Assembly (NCBI RefSeq): GCF_001445655.1
Contig: NZ_LNBE01000003.1
Coordinates: forward strand, 186,001 to 250,000
DNA length: 64,000 nucleotides
Reading direction: 5' to 3'
Origin: Streptomyces roseifaciens
GTDB lineage: Bacteria; Actinomycetota; Actinomycetes; Streptomycetales; Streptomycetaceae
A program made the position numbers and the translations under genes. Below, piece after piece: positions 8,127-16,168 of the stretch (its first letter is position 1; the number at the start of each line of letters is the position of its first letter). The notes beneath the pieces are model-generated. The model did not search any database. It worked only from the letters and a program-made list of their open reading frames with translations, and was not told the DNA's origin.

Positions 8127-9290
8127 GTGATGCTTCCGGCGCCACGGCCGGCCGCCCGCCATGTGGTGTGGCACTGGGCGACCCCGCAGGCCGAGGCCGT
8201 CCTCGCCACGCGCGACCTGGGGACGATCCTGAGGTTCCACCGGGCCGTGCACCGGCTCAACCAGACCGAACTCGGCGAGATCCTGGGCTACGACAAGACG
8301 TACGTCTCCGCCCTGGAACTGGGCAAACGCTCGCTGGACGACGTCGGCTCCCGACGCCGCGTCGCGGAACACCTCGGCCTCCCGCCGCACGTCCTCGGCG
8401 TGACCGACGTCGCCGACACCGACCACCGGGCCATGCTCCAGTTCGGCGCGTCCACCGTCCGGCTCGCCGAGATCGCCCGCCAGACCGGCCATGCCTCCGA
8501 AGCCGTCGCCGAACTGTGGCCGCTTGTCGCCCGCCTCGAAGCCCGCGTCGAAGACGGACACAGCGAACGCGATGTCGTCCGCCTGCTGGCCCACGCCCGC
8601 GTCGGACTCGGCGTCGCCCTCGGTAATGTGCTCCCCGAAGAGCGCCTGGCCACCGCGGCCCGCTGGACCGCCCGCAGCCTGGAAGCGGCCCGCCACCTCG
8701 GCAACGACCCGGCCTTGCTCTCCGGCATCCTGCGCATGCACGGCAACGAACTGCGCAAGGCCGGACTCCGCGGCGCCGCCGTCGAACGCCTCCGCCATGC
8801 CGCCGCCATCGCGTCCACGACCGACGGCCGTGTCGCCGTCCTGCCGCTCCTGGCCCGCGCCGCCGGCGCTCTTGGCGACCGCACGCTGTTCGACGCGGTG
8901 ATGCACGAGACCGACGGTCTTCTCGACCGTGCCGTGCACACCTCGTTGTTCAACCCCTACTCGCTCCACGAGATCCGCCTGCGCGGCCTCCTGGCGACGG
9001 GCCGTGCACCAGCGGCCATAAGGCTGGTCGAGGATCGACCGACGCTGACGACCACGGTCGCGCCGCAGTGGCGGGTGATCGAGCTGGTCACCGTTGCCCA
9101 GGTCCTGCTGCTCGGCGGCGACAGCACCGGGGCCGCCGAGACCCTGGACGCGGCGGTGGGCGAAGCGGTGGTGCAGCGGCTGCCGCACCAGTTGCAGCGC
9201 ATCATCCGCGCCGCCGGCCAGCGGCTGCCGGACACCCGGGCCGCGGCCGACGAGGCGCTGGGCCGGATGCGACAGGAGATGGCCGCGTAG
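8127..9290 (+). CDS. XRE-family regulator with TPR-like sensor domain
   Basis: A 387-residue protein. The start is GTG 8127 or ATG 8130, both after GGGAGG. An HTH lies at about residues 28-88 ([20 protein letters not shown], then [17 protein letters not shown]). The remaining ~300 residues are helical repeats of the TPR type seen in Streptomyces regulators that bind peptides or small ligands. It follows the Nudix gene by 21 bp and faces away from the dioxygenase-carbamoyltransferase operon, so it is the likely local regulator. Whether it activates or represses cannot be read from the sequence. Confidence 0.8.
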   Translation: MMLPAPRPAARHVVWHWATPQAEAVLATRDLGTILRFHRAVHRLNQTELGEILGYDKTYVSALELGKRSLDDVGSRRRVAEHLGLPPHVLGVTDVADTDHRAMLQFGASTVRLAEIARQTGHASEAVAELWPLVARLEARVEDGHSERDVVRLLAHARVGLGVALGNVLPEERLATAARWTARSLEAARHLGNDPALLSGILRMHGNELRKAGLRGAAVERLRHAAAIASTTDGRVAVLPLLARAAGALGDRTLFDAVMHETDGLLDRAVHTSLFNPYSLHEIRLRGLLATGRAPAAIRLVEDRPTLTTTVAPQWRVIELVTVAQVLLLGGDSTGAAETLDAAVGEAVVQRLPHQLQRIIRAAGQRLPDTRAAADEALGRMRQEMAA

Positions 9291-9310
9291 GACAGGGGCT
9301 GCGGCCCCGC

Positions 9311-9517
9311 TCATCGCGTCTCCTCCGGGCCGCTGTCGGGGAAGGGCACCGCGCGGGCGAGTTCCCAGTAGACGTCGTAGTCGTGGGCGCCCCAGCTGGT
9401 CACGTCACCGTGCGCCTGCCGGTAGCGGGCACCAGTGGGGGATTCGGGGGCGGTCTCGCGATTCCGCACGATGGGCAGGGCGGGTCCGGACATGGAAGTG
9501 CCGGGGGAGCAGGGCAT
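9311..9517 (-). CDS. Small hypothetical protein
   Basis: A 68-residue frame from ATG 9517 (MPCSPGTSMSG), ending 21 bp past the stop of the XRE gene on the other strand. GGGAG lies about 9 bp upstream. The C-terminal half contains SWGAHDYDVYWELARAVPF, a plausible folded segment with several aromatic residues. No family is recognised. A later Met at 9493 is possible. It may be real because the codon bias holds to the end, but it is short and isolated. Confidence 0.35.
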   Translation of the reverse strand: MPCSPGTSMSGPALPIVRNRETAPESPTGARYRQAHGDVTSWGAHDYDVYWELARAVPFPDSGPEETR

Positions 9518-9753
9518 GGGAGCGTTCTCCCGTTCTCGGGGGGATGTGCGAGAGCGCGGGCCCGTCAGGGGCGGCGGCCCGCCGTGTGTCCACTTCACTG
9601 CTGGACCGATGGCCGTACGAGGAAACCGAGCGGCCATTGAGCGGCCATTCACTGGCCTCGAACACCGAAGATCAGCGTGATTCCCGCCACCGCATACCGT
9701 CCGCGGCGGTTACCGCCTACGGTGAGTCCGAGCTGAGATCAGGGAGTAGTCGG

Positions 9754-11046
9754 ATGAGGACGCCGGCAAATAAGGAACTGTTCGCCGCCCGAGTGGCGAA
9801 AGGCTGGTTCTCCCAGGAAGCAGCAGCCGAGGGCATCAGTGAAGCTGGGCAGCAGGCTTTGCGAGAGCCTCGGTACGTGATCAGCGTGCGTACCTACCGG
9901 CGGTGGGAGTCGGTCAATCCCGGGTGGCCGAGGCCGGACCAGGCAACTGCTCTGCGAGCGGCGTTCGGGCGTGGCCCCGAGCACCTGGGGTTCGTGATCG
10001 ATGCCGAGCAGATGTTTGACAGCCCCGACGAGGGGACCGCCATGATCCCACCTATGAAACGACGCAACGCTCTGACTGCCGGAGCCGCCGTCATCGGCCT
10101 GCCCTGGCTCAGCTCCTCGCCCTCCCGCCCTGCCGAGGTGCGCGTGGGCCACGACGAGGTCGTCCTGCTCCAGGCTGCCGCTGCCGACCTTGATGCCATC
10201 GACCAGCGTTTCGGCGGTGACCGGCTGTGGCGAACTGCCACCATGCACCTGAGCTGGATGCACCACGTGATCAATCACGGCACCTACAGCGACGCCATCG
10301 GCCAGGAACTCCACACCATCACTGGCCAGCTCACCACCAGCCTGGGCTGGTTCTGCTACGACGCCGGACAGCAGACCGAAGCCCGCGTCTACTTCTCCGA
10401 AGCGCTGAACACAGCGATGATCTCCGAAGACCACGCGCTGGCCACGCGAACACTGTCGAACATGGCCCGCCAGTCCGTTGATCTCGACAAGCCCCGTGAG
10501 GCGGTGCGCTTCGCCCGCACCGCCGAACAGTACGCCGCAAAATGGGATGCCCCGCCTCGTGTGACCGCGCTATTGGCCATTCGTGCGGCCCAGGGATACG
10601 CGCGGTTGGGAGACGAGATCAACGCCTCTCACACCATCAAGCGGGCGTGGCGGTCCTTCGACCAGGGCTCCACGGACCGTGACCCTGAGTGGACCGGGTT
10701 CCTCAACGAAGCGGAACTCGTGTGCCTGGAAGGCATGTGCCGATCCGACCTGAAGCAGAACCGGCGTGCCGTACGGCTCCTGGAGCGCTCTGCTGGCCTA
10801 CAGGACATCGAACACTCCCGTAACCGGGGCATGTGCTTGGCCCGCCTCGCGCAGGCAGCCGTCCACGACCACGATCTCGACCGCACAGCAGAAGCCGCCA
10901 AGGAGTCCCTGCGCCTGATCGAGGGCGGCCAGTCCTCCACCCGCAACCGCCATCAGCTCGCGGCCGTCCGCGACAGCCTCACCCCGCACGCGTCCAGCGC
11001 ACAAGCCCGCGAAACCATTGAGCTGTTGAACGCCCACATCGCCTGA
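9754..11046 (+). CDS. XRE/TPR-type transcriptional regulator
   Basis: A 430-residue protein from ATG 9754 with AGGGAG upstream. An open frame upstream overlaps the previous locus and is ignored. The N-terminus (FAARVAKGWFSQEAAAEGIS, then SVRTYRRWESVNPGWPRPD) is an HTH-like domain that appears divergent. A twin-arginine-like/hydrophobic stretch MKRRNALTAGAAVIGLPWLS follows at about residues 103-122. The rest is TPR-like helices. Regulators of this type are common in Streptomyces accessory regions. The GNAT acetyltransferase starts 18 bp downstream, so they form an operon. Codon use has more A/T than the right half of the window. Confidence 0.7.
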   Translation: MRTPANKELFAARVAKGWFSQEAAAEGISEAGQQALREPRYVISVRTYRRWESVNPGWPRPDQATALRAAFGRGPEHLGFVIDAEQMFDSPDEGTAMIPPMKRRNALTAGAAVIGLPWLSSSPSRPAEVRVGHDEVVLLQAAAADLDAIDQRFGGDRLWRTATMHLSWMHHVINHGTYSDAIGQELHTITGQLTTSLGWFCYDAGQQTEARVYFSEALNTAMISEDHALATRTLSNMARQSVDLDKPREAVRFARTAEQYAAKWDAPPRVTALLAIRAAQGYARLGDEINASHTIKRAWRSFDQGSTDRDPEWTGFLNEAELVCLEGMCRSDLKQNRRAVRLLERSAGLQDIEHSRNRGMCLARLAQAAVHDHDLDRTAEAAKESLRLIEGGQSSTRNRHQLAAVRDSLTPHASSAQARETIELLNAHIA

Positions 11047-11064
11047 CCAAGGAGCCGCCTCCGC

Positions 11065-11628
11065 ATGCCCCACCTCACGTTCGCCCGGCACACCCCCGAC
11101 GCCGCTCGAAAGATCATCGACGAACTGACCGACGTTTACGCAAAGGTCTACGACGTGCCTCCGTACATCGGCGACCCCTTCTTCTCCGTCGCCACTTTCG
11201 TCGAGCGACTCACTGCCGCATTCGACATGAAGGGCTTCGAAGTCGTCACCGCGCACCTCGACGACGGCACCCTCGTCGGCTACGTCCATGGCGTCACGCT
11301 CACCACCGACCGGCCTTGGTGGGCCTCCCTTACCGACACGCTTCCCGCGGACGCGAAGGACGCCGCACAGGCTGGCGACATGTTCTGGCTACGCGAGCTG
11401 ATGGTCCTCCCACAACACACCAACAACGGCATCGGCCGAGCTCTCCACAACGAAATGATCAGCGGCCGCGCGGAACCCTGGACAACCCTGACCTGCATCA
11501 TCGACAACGAGCCCGCCCGCAGTGCCTACCCCCGGTGGGGGTACGAGGTCATCGGCCGCATCAAACACGCTCCCGAGTCTCCCGTCTACGACGCCATGAT
11601 CCTTCGCCCTGACGTCGTGCCTTCCTGA
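11065..11628 (+). CDS. GNAT-family N-acetyltransferase
   Basis: A 187-residue protein with the GNAT fold. The beta4-alpha3 acetyl-CoA region is FWLRELMVLPQHTNNGIGRA, where the Q/R-x-x-G-x-G/A pyrophosphate loop is represented by Q-H-T-N-N-G-I-G-R-A. The later TLTCIIDNEPARSAYPRWG is the usual C-terminal strand-helix. The acceptor amine is unknown. It is co-transcribed with the XRE/TPR regulator. Ligand-sensing regulator plus acetyltransferase is a common self-protection or modification pair, but no resistance function can be assigned from sequence alone. Confidence 0.85.
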   Translation: MPHLTFARHTPDAARKIIDELTDVYAKVYDVPPYIGDPFFSVATFVERLTAAFDMKGFEVVTAHLDDGTLVGYVHGVTLTTDRPWWASLTDTLPADAKDAAQAGDMFWLRELMVLPQHTNNGIGRALHNEMISGRAEPWTTLTCIIDNEPARSAYPRWGYEVIGRIKHAPESPVYDAMILRPDVVPS

Positions 11629-12044
11629 ACCCTGCCCAGGAGGTGCCCTTGCTGATCGTCCGCCGCGCGGTACCCGGCGGCGGTCGGGCTGTGCCCTGTA
11701 CGCACGCCGTCCCTGCTGACGGACACCACATGGCCCGCCTTGCTGGACCGTAGATCCCTGTCACCCCGACTGGTACATCGTCGGAGAACTCCGCGCGTCC
11801 GGTGCGACTACCGCACGGGTGATGACGACCGCAGTCTGCCGTCGGCTTCTACCTTCCTTCGTAATGCCGTCTTTGGCCTCGTCGTCCGCGTGCTTCTTAC
11901 GTCCGAATGATCCGCCGTACATGCCCCATTACCCCAGTTCGCCTACGGCAGACGGCGATCGGTGCGAACGGGCTGGAGACCTGCTCGCCACCCATGTCAA
12001 CGTACGGGTGTCCGGAAAACCGCAGGTCAGGGAAGGGATTCACC
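11629..12044. other. Intergenic region between GNAT gene and broken DUF317 gene
   Basis: A 416-bp stretch with lower GC and no convincing gene. A good Shine-Dalgarno (AGGAGG near 11639) precedes TTG 11649, which opens a 34-codon frame to TAG at 11753. A 53-codon minus frame starts at ATG 11922. Neither has a recognisable product. Mixed base composition and broken frames fit decayed accessory DNA. Confidence 0.5.
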
Positions 12045-12509
12045 GTGATGATCACCGCCACCACGCCCCACGTCGGCTCGCCCGCCACGCTCTCCACTGC
12101 ACCCCACGCCGGGGAGCGGGAATGGCTGACGGGGGATGGCTGCGCGGAACCGGTCATCGACCTTCTGCGGGGGCAGGGCTGGTCGATCGTCTCCGACGAT
12201 CTCGCCAACGTCCACTGTGGAAGTCCGGACGGTAGGGCGTACGTCGGTTTCCTTCCGGAGACGCCGGACGCCTTCCACAACGACGTCGTGTGGCGCGTGA
12301 GCGTGAGCGCGCCGCGCGGAAGCCGAGGGCGGGAGTAAAGCTTCGGCTCGGGTACCCCCGCCGAGGCCATCGCTCGGTTCCTCACCGCTCTGATCGCTGC
12401 TCAGCCCCAACCCGAGCCTGATGCCAGTGGTGGCCTCTGTGGCCATTTACCACAATCCACAGAGCGAACTCACGGTCTTTTGTTGCCTCATTTAACGGCC
12501 TGCTGCTGA
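12045..12509 (+). pseudogene. DUF317-domain gene interrupted by an in-frame stop
   Basis: The frame starts at GTG 12045 or ATG 12048 after GGAAGGG and encodes the start of a DUF317-type domain. HCGSPDGRAYVGFLPE and a downstream W are visible. It hits TAA at 12336-12338. The same frame then continues SFGSGTPAEAIARFLTALIA, the conserved C-terminal DUF317 motif, to TGA at 12507-12509. A single in-frame stop therefore cuts the domain just before its last helix. Either the gene is dead or a 97-residue truncated product is made. DUF317 proteins are common on Streptomyces mobile elements, which fits the integrase next door. Confidence 0.55.
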
Positions 12510-12776
12510 CGCAGGCAAGGCCAGCCGTCGGGGGCCACGCTTGCGGGCTCCTGCTTATAGCGGCAAACCTCCGGTTAACCAAACCGGTCCTCCTCAACAA
12601 ACTGAGTGTTGTTCGCGCTGACTACTTGGCGGTGGCTTCGGCGCGGGCGTAGAGCTGCCCAGTTTGAGAGTGCCGGCTGCGTAACGGCTCGTGGAACGTC
12701 TATGAGTTCCGCGAACCCGATCTCGAGTCACTCCCGCAGCGGCGGCAAATTTGCAGCGCTATGAGGAGTACGAAGC
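12510..12776. other. Non-coding stretch upstream of the excisionase
   Basis: From the TAA at 12338 to the excisionase there is no intact gene. This 267-bp part contains CCGGTT-aacca-AACCGG, a short hairpin near 12572-12588, but no T-run. A minus-strand tail of about 25 codons ends in QLYARAEATAK at a TAG near 12622 and could be the relic of a gene. Otherwise nothing is recognised. A promoter for the xis-int pair must lie here. Confidence 0.4.
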
Positions 12777-12986
12777 ATGAGTGACCGACTTCTGTCCGTG
12801 CCGACCGTGGCTGGGCTTCTTGACGTGAGCCGTCGCACGGTCTACCGGTTTGTCGCTTCCGGTGAACTGTCCATTGTCGACCTTCGGACCGGTGTCGAAC
12901 GCTCGCGGGTGCGGATCCCGAGCGCCGATGTCGAAGCGCTCATTAAGCGCCGCACGGTCGGCCTGCCCAAGCGTCGCGCTGCTTGA
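12777..12986 (+). CDS. xis: Excisionase / MerR-type HTH protein
   Basis: A 69-residue protein with a winged HTH of the excisionase type: LLSVPTVAGLLDVSRRTVYR, then a basic C-terminus ending LPKRRAA. Such small proteins bind attP arms and bias the integrase toward excision. It lies 63 bp upstream of the integrase on the same strand, the standard xis-int order in actinomycete integrative elements. A non-mobile HTH is less likely given this neighbour. Confidence 0.8.
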   Translation: MSDRLLSVPTVAGLLDVSRRTVYRFVASGELSIVDLRTGVERSRVRIPSADVEALIKRRTVGLPKRRAA

Positions 12987-13049
12987 GCTGCAGGCTGTTC
13001 GCGCATTTTCAATCTCAAGTTTTCCTGAATTGCCCTCCTGAAAGAGATC

Positions 13050-14183
13050 ATGGCGTACCTTCGCAAGCTGAAGTCTGGAAAGTGGCAGGCCACCGTCCGG
13101 AATCCGGGTGGCGACCGGTTCGCAGAATCCTTTCCTCTTAAGACGCAGGCCAAGGCTTGGGCAGCCGACCTCGAGATGAAATTTGCTCGCGGTGTCTTGC
13201 GTGACCCGCGCGCTGGCGAGATCAAGTTCAGGGACTGGCACGACCGGTGGTGGGAGGCTCGAGTCGTCGAACCTCACACTCGTCGGGGAGATGCCTCGAG
13301 CATCAAGACCCACGTCATGCCGCACTGGGCGGACTGGGAGATACAGGCCATAGCCCGCATGGACATGCAGGCATGGATCAGCAAGCTGGTGAAGGACGAC
13401 AAGGGCGTCTCGGCGATTCACCGTGCGTACAACCTCACGAAGTCGATCATGCGTGCCGCCGTTGACGAGGACTTGATCGCCGTATCGCCGTGCCGGCGTA
13501 TCGATCTGCCGACCATCGCGGAGAAACCCCCGCAGTGGTTCACCCTCGACCAGGCGCAGGCCATCCTCGACCAGCTCGCCGATCCCTGGCGGACCATGGT
13601 CTTGCTCGGTTTCTACACCGGGTTGCGCTGGGGTGAGCTGTCTGGGCTCCACGGACACCGGATCGACTGGCAGCGCTCGCGTCTCTTCGTCGTCGAGGTC
13701 AACACGAAGTCGGGAATCAAGGAGTACCCCAAGAGCTCGAGGAGCCGACGGGAGGTGCCCATCCCGCCGCATGTTCTGGAAGCACTCGAGCACCACATGC
13801 ACGGCCGGGACCGGGACGGCGTGGTGTTCACCACGGTCACCAAGGGGCGGTCCGGGAGACTCCTCGATGACGGGAACTGGCGTCGGCAGACCTGGTGGCC
13901 GGCCGTTCGTGCCGCGACCTACCTGGACCCGACGACCAACATGCACGTACTCGTGCCGGAGTACCCGCCGCACGCCACCCGCCACACCACTGCGTCCTGG
14001 CTAGTGCAGAATGGGGTGTCGCTGTACGAGGTGCAGCACCTGCTCGGTCACGAGAGCTACCAGACCACGCAGCGGTACGCGCACCTCCAGCCTGACGCTC
14101 ATCAGGCGGTACTCGGAGCGTGGCAGCGCCTTGACGCTCAATTGACGCTCCAGGGTCCTGATGATCTCGCTCTGGCGACCTAA
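13050..14183 (+). CDS. int: Tyrosine recombinase (site-specific integrase)
   Basis: A 377-residue integrase. The N-terminal arm-binding region begins [19 protein letters not shown] and is followed by a SAM-like core-binding domain (about 60-160). The catalytic domain has Arg193 (YTGLRWGEL), His308 and Arg311 (PHATRHTT), His334 (LLGHES) and the nucleophile Tyr343 (TTQRYAHLQ), so all five key residues are intact. It should catalyse integration and excision. Its stop lies only 24 bp before an inverted-repeat core site inside the 3' end of an RNA methyltransferase gene. That places the attachment site directly downstream of int. Its GC is lower than that of the flanking NRPS locus. Confidence 0.93.
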   Translation: MAYLRKLKSGKWQATVRNPGGDRFAESFPLKTQAKAWAADLEMKFARGVLRDPRAGEIKFRDWHDRWWEARVVEPHTRRGDASSIKTHVMPHWADWEIQAIARMDMQAWISKLVKDDKGVSAIHRAYNLTKSIMRAAVDEDLIAVSPCRRIDLPTIAEKPPQWFTLDQAQAILDQLADPWRTMVLLGFYTGLRWGELSGLHGHRIDWQRSRLFVVEVNTKSGIKEYPKSSRSRREVPIPPHVLEALEHHMHGRDRDGVVFTTVTKGRSGRLLDDGNWRRQTWWPAVRAATYLDPTTNMHVLVPEYPPHATRHTTASWLVQNGVSLYEVQHLLGHESYQTTQRYAHLQPDAHQAVLGAWQRLDAQLTLQGPDDLALAT

Positions 14184-14207
14184 AACGGCCTCTGACCTGC
14201 GATTTCT

Positions 14208-14238
14208 TCGGGAAGATGTTGCTTCGACATCTTCCCGA
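14208..14238. repeat. Probable attR core site (12+7+12 inverted repeat)
   Basis: TCGGGAAGATGT, then a 7-base spacer TGCTTCG, then ACATCTTCCCGA: two perfect 12-bp inverted arms around 7 bases. This is the geometry of a tyrosine-recombinase core, with integrase-binding arms flanking a 7-bp overlap. It lies 24 bp past int and overlaps the 3' coding end of an RNA methyltransferase gene. A transcription terminator is a weaker alternative, since no T-run follows. The matching attL is not visible and should lie left of base 1. Confidence 0.65.
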
Positions 14239-14294
14239 TGACGCACCACGTGGAGTGCGTGGCCATCCTGAAGCCGGTGGCCAAGGACGCCTGA
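14223..14294 (+). pseudogene. 3' fragment of TrmA/RlmD-like RNA (uracil-5) methyltransferase gene
   Basis: The plus strand encodes FDIFPMTHHVECVAILKPVA plus KDA and TGA. F-D-x-F-P-x-T-x-H-V-E-C-V-A is the conserved C-terminus of class I SAM-dependent RNA uracil-5 methyltransferases. Only the last ~23 codons are here, and the sequence upstream is the integrase. The element therefore integrated at the 3' end of the host gene. The 5' part, with a restored 3' end, should sit at the far left end of the element. Confidence 0.6.
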
Positions 14295-14319
14295 CCGGGC
14301 CCAGGGCTCCCGGGCCCGG
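14295..14319. terminator. Bidirectional hairpin between convergent genes
   Basis: CCGGGCCC-agggctccc-GGGCCCGG forms an 8-bp GC stem directly after the methyltransferase fragment's TGA and 19 bp before the end of the convergent flavin reductase gene. It fits a shared terminator of the original chromosomal context. Confidence 0.55.
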
Positions 14320-14337
14320 CCGGCGCGGTCCTGCGGG

Positions 14338-14859
14338 TTACTGGGCCGGCCGCCCCGCAGGCGTGCGGAATTCGCGCTGGTGCCACAGCAGGGGCTCGTC
14401 GCCGGGGCCCGAGCGGGTTTCCAGGAGTTCGCCGAGGAGCAGATCGTGGTCGCCGGCGGGGAGGACGTCCGCCCGGCGGCACAGGAAGGCCGCGTGGGCG
14501 TTCGTGAGGAGCGGGAGGTCCGAGCCCGGCCACGGTTCGAAGCCGCCTGCCGCGAAGCGGTCGACGCCGCTGCGGGCGAACGTTCTCGCCGTGGCGGCGT
14601 GTTCGGCGCCCAGGAGGTTCACCACGAACTCGGGGGCGGACGTCAGGGCCGGGTGGCAGCTGGACGTGCGGGCGATCCCGACGAGCAGCAGCGGCGGTTC
14701 CATGGACACGGAGGTGACCGCGCTGGCGGTGAACCCCCAGCGGCGCCCCGTCCCGTCCGTGGTCGTGATGATGGTCAGCGGCGCCGCCAGGTGCGCCATG
14801 GCGTCGCGGAACTCGGCCGCACCGATCGGTGCCCGGGCCGTCTGCGTCGGCGTGGTCAC
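14338..14859 (-). CDS. Flavin reductase (HpaC-like)
   Basis: A 173-residue protein from GTG 14859, with GGAGGAG 6 bp upstream. An open frame extends further into the ATP-grasp gene and is ignored. FRDAMAHLAAPLTIITTTDG and WGFTASAVTSVSMEPPLLLV are the signature of the FMN-binding split-barrel flavin reductases. ALTSAPEFVVNLLGAEHA follows, and DVLPAGDHDLLLGELLE supplies the conserved acidic/His region. It would give reduced flavin to a two-component monooxygenase, most likely the luciferase-like enzyme of this cluster. It is the last gene of the run. Confidence 0.85.
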   Translation of the reverse strand: MTTPTQTARAPIGAAEFRDAMAHLAAPLTIITTTDGTGRRWGFTASAVTSVSMEPPLLLVGIARTSSCHPALTSAPEFVVNLLGAEHAATARTFARSGVDRFAAGGFEPWPGSDLPLLTNAHAAFLCRRADVLPAGDHDLLLGELLETRSGPGDEPLLWHQREFRTPAGRPAQ

Positions 14860-14893
14860 GGGGTCTCCTCCCAGCGGAACGTCATGTGAGAAC

Positions 14894-16168
14894 TCACCGC
14901 AGCAGCTCGGCCGGGGTGACCCTGCGCGTCGTCCCGTCGGCGAACGCGAAGTCGTAGGAGAGGGCGGACAGCGTCTTGTCGTACAGCGCCGCCATCTCCG
15001 CGTGGTCCGCGCCGCTGCCCCACACCAGGTACAGGATCTGGGTGTTGACGCCGCCGGGCAGTTCCTCGCCGATGCGCGTGAAGCCGCGGTAGCCCGCGAT
15101 GCCGTCCAGGGCGCGCACGTCGTCCTCGCCGTGGACGGCGACGAGCCGGGCCGGTTCCACCGGCGCGAGGCCGATGAACACGAAGTGCACCCGGTCCGGG
15201 CGGAGCGGGGGGAGCCGCACCTGCTCACCGAGGGCGAGGAGCGCGGCCACCCGGGCCAGGTCGACGCCGGACGATTCCTGGCCGAGCTGGTGCATGTGGC
15301 CGCCGATACGGCCGTTGACCTCGATGATCCGCGGCCCGTCGGGGGTCAGTTTGACCTCGGTGTGGGTGAGGCCGTTGGTGACCCCGAGGGCGCGCAGCGC
15401 GTTCCCCGTCAGGGTCCGGATCTCGTCCTCCAGCCCGTCCGGCAGGGCCGGCGGCCAGAAGTAGCCGGTCTCGCGGAACGGCGGCGCGAGCGGGAGCTTG
15501 CCCGTGACCGCCAGGTGCGTGATGCCCTGCGGCCCGCACAGGCTCTCCACCGAGACGTAGTCGCCGAAGTCCAGGTCGGTCCGGCCCTGCAGCAGTTCCT
15601 CGGCGACCACGGTGGTGCCGGTCGCGTCCGCGGTCACGAACACCTCGGCGACCAGGTGCTCCACTTCCTCCGGGTCCGCGACCACGAAGACGCCCCGGCT
15701 GCCCTCGCCGCGCAGCGGCTTGACGATGGCGGGCAGGCCCACCTCGGCGGCCACCCGCGGCCACTCGTCGGCCGAGGTCAGCGCGATGCTGCGGACCCGG
15801 TCCACCCCGGTCTCCGCGAGGCGGGCCCGCTGGCGGGCCTTGTCGATGAGCATCAGCATCGTCTCGGGGGAGTGGCCGGGCAGGCCGAGCGCCGAGGTCA
15901 GGGCCGAGGTGGTGGCCAGCTGGGACTCGGCGAAGGTGAGCACCGCTGCCGGGTTCTCGGCCCGGACGGCGGCGATGTCCGTCTCCGGGTCGCCGGTCAG
16001 CCGGAGGGTGCGCCCGACCTGTTCGAGCAGGGGCCGCATCTCCTCGTTGTGCGCCGAGTCGGGCAGCAGGAACAGCAGCTCGCCGAGGCCGGACAGGCCC
16101 GCCGCGAACTGGGCGGGCGCGACCGCGCCCTTGTCGTAGACGACCGCGATGGTCCGGTCCGTGCTCAT
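14894..16168 (-). CDS. ATP-grasp ligase
   Basis: A 424-residue protein with an N-terminal preATP-grasp domain, then ATP-grasp motifs: LPAIVKPLRGEGSRGVFVV (lysine and Gly-rich loop), VVAEELLQG (hinge), and IIEVNGRIGGHMHQLGQ (Mg-binding Glu/Asn). The family joins a carboxylate, as acyl phosphate, to an amine. Its ATG overlaps the stop of the KASIII-like gene. In the cluster it could amidate or peptidyl-extend a precursor or the released chain. The substrate cannot be read off. Confidence 0.85.
   Translation of the reverse strand: MSTDRTIAVVYDKGAVAPAQFAAGLSGLGELLFLLPDSAHNEEMRPLLEQVGRTLRLTGDPETDIAAVRAENPAAVLTFAESQLATTSALTSALGLPGHSPETMLMLIDKARQRARLAETGVDRVRSIALTSADEWPRVAAEVGLPAIVKPLRGEGSRGVFVVADPEEVEHLVAEVFVTADATGTTVVAEELLQGRTDLDFGDYVSVESLCGPQGITHLAVTGKLPLAPPFRETGYFWPPALPDGLEDEIRTLTGNALRALGVTNGLTHTEVKLTPDGPRIIEVNGRIGGHMHQLGQESSGVDLARVAALLALGEQVRLPPLRPDRVHFVFIGLAPVEPARLVAVHGEDDVRALDGIAGYRGFTRIGEELPGGVNTQILYLVWGSGADHAEMAALYDKTLSALSYDFAFADGTTRRVTPAELLR

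Noticed and set aside
6717..9314. 865-codon minus-strand frame
   Set aside because: Only its last 264 codons are the dioxygenase. The rest is antisense to the Nudix and XRE genes and has no family features.
11649..11753. 34-codon frame with a good Shine-Dalgarno after the GNAT gene
   Set aside because: Too short, TTG start, no homology pattern. It may be the relic of a gene, so it is mentioned only in the intergenic entry.
11761..11922. 53-codon minus-strand frame starting MYGGSFGRKK
   Set aside because: Weak third-position GC bias and no clear ribosome site.
14208..14238. Reading the 12-bp inverted repeat as an int terminator
   Set aside because: No T-run follows, the arms overlap conserved codons of another gene, and the 7-bp spacer suits a recombination core better. 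It is not fully excluded.
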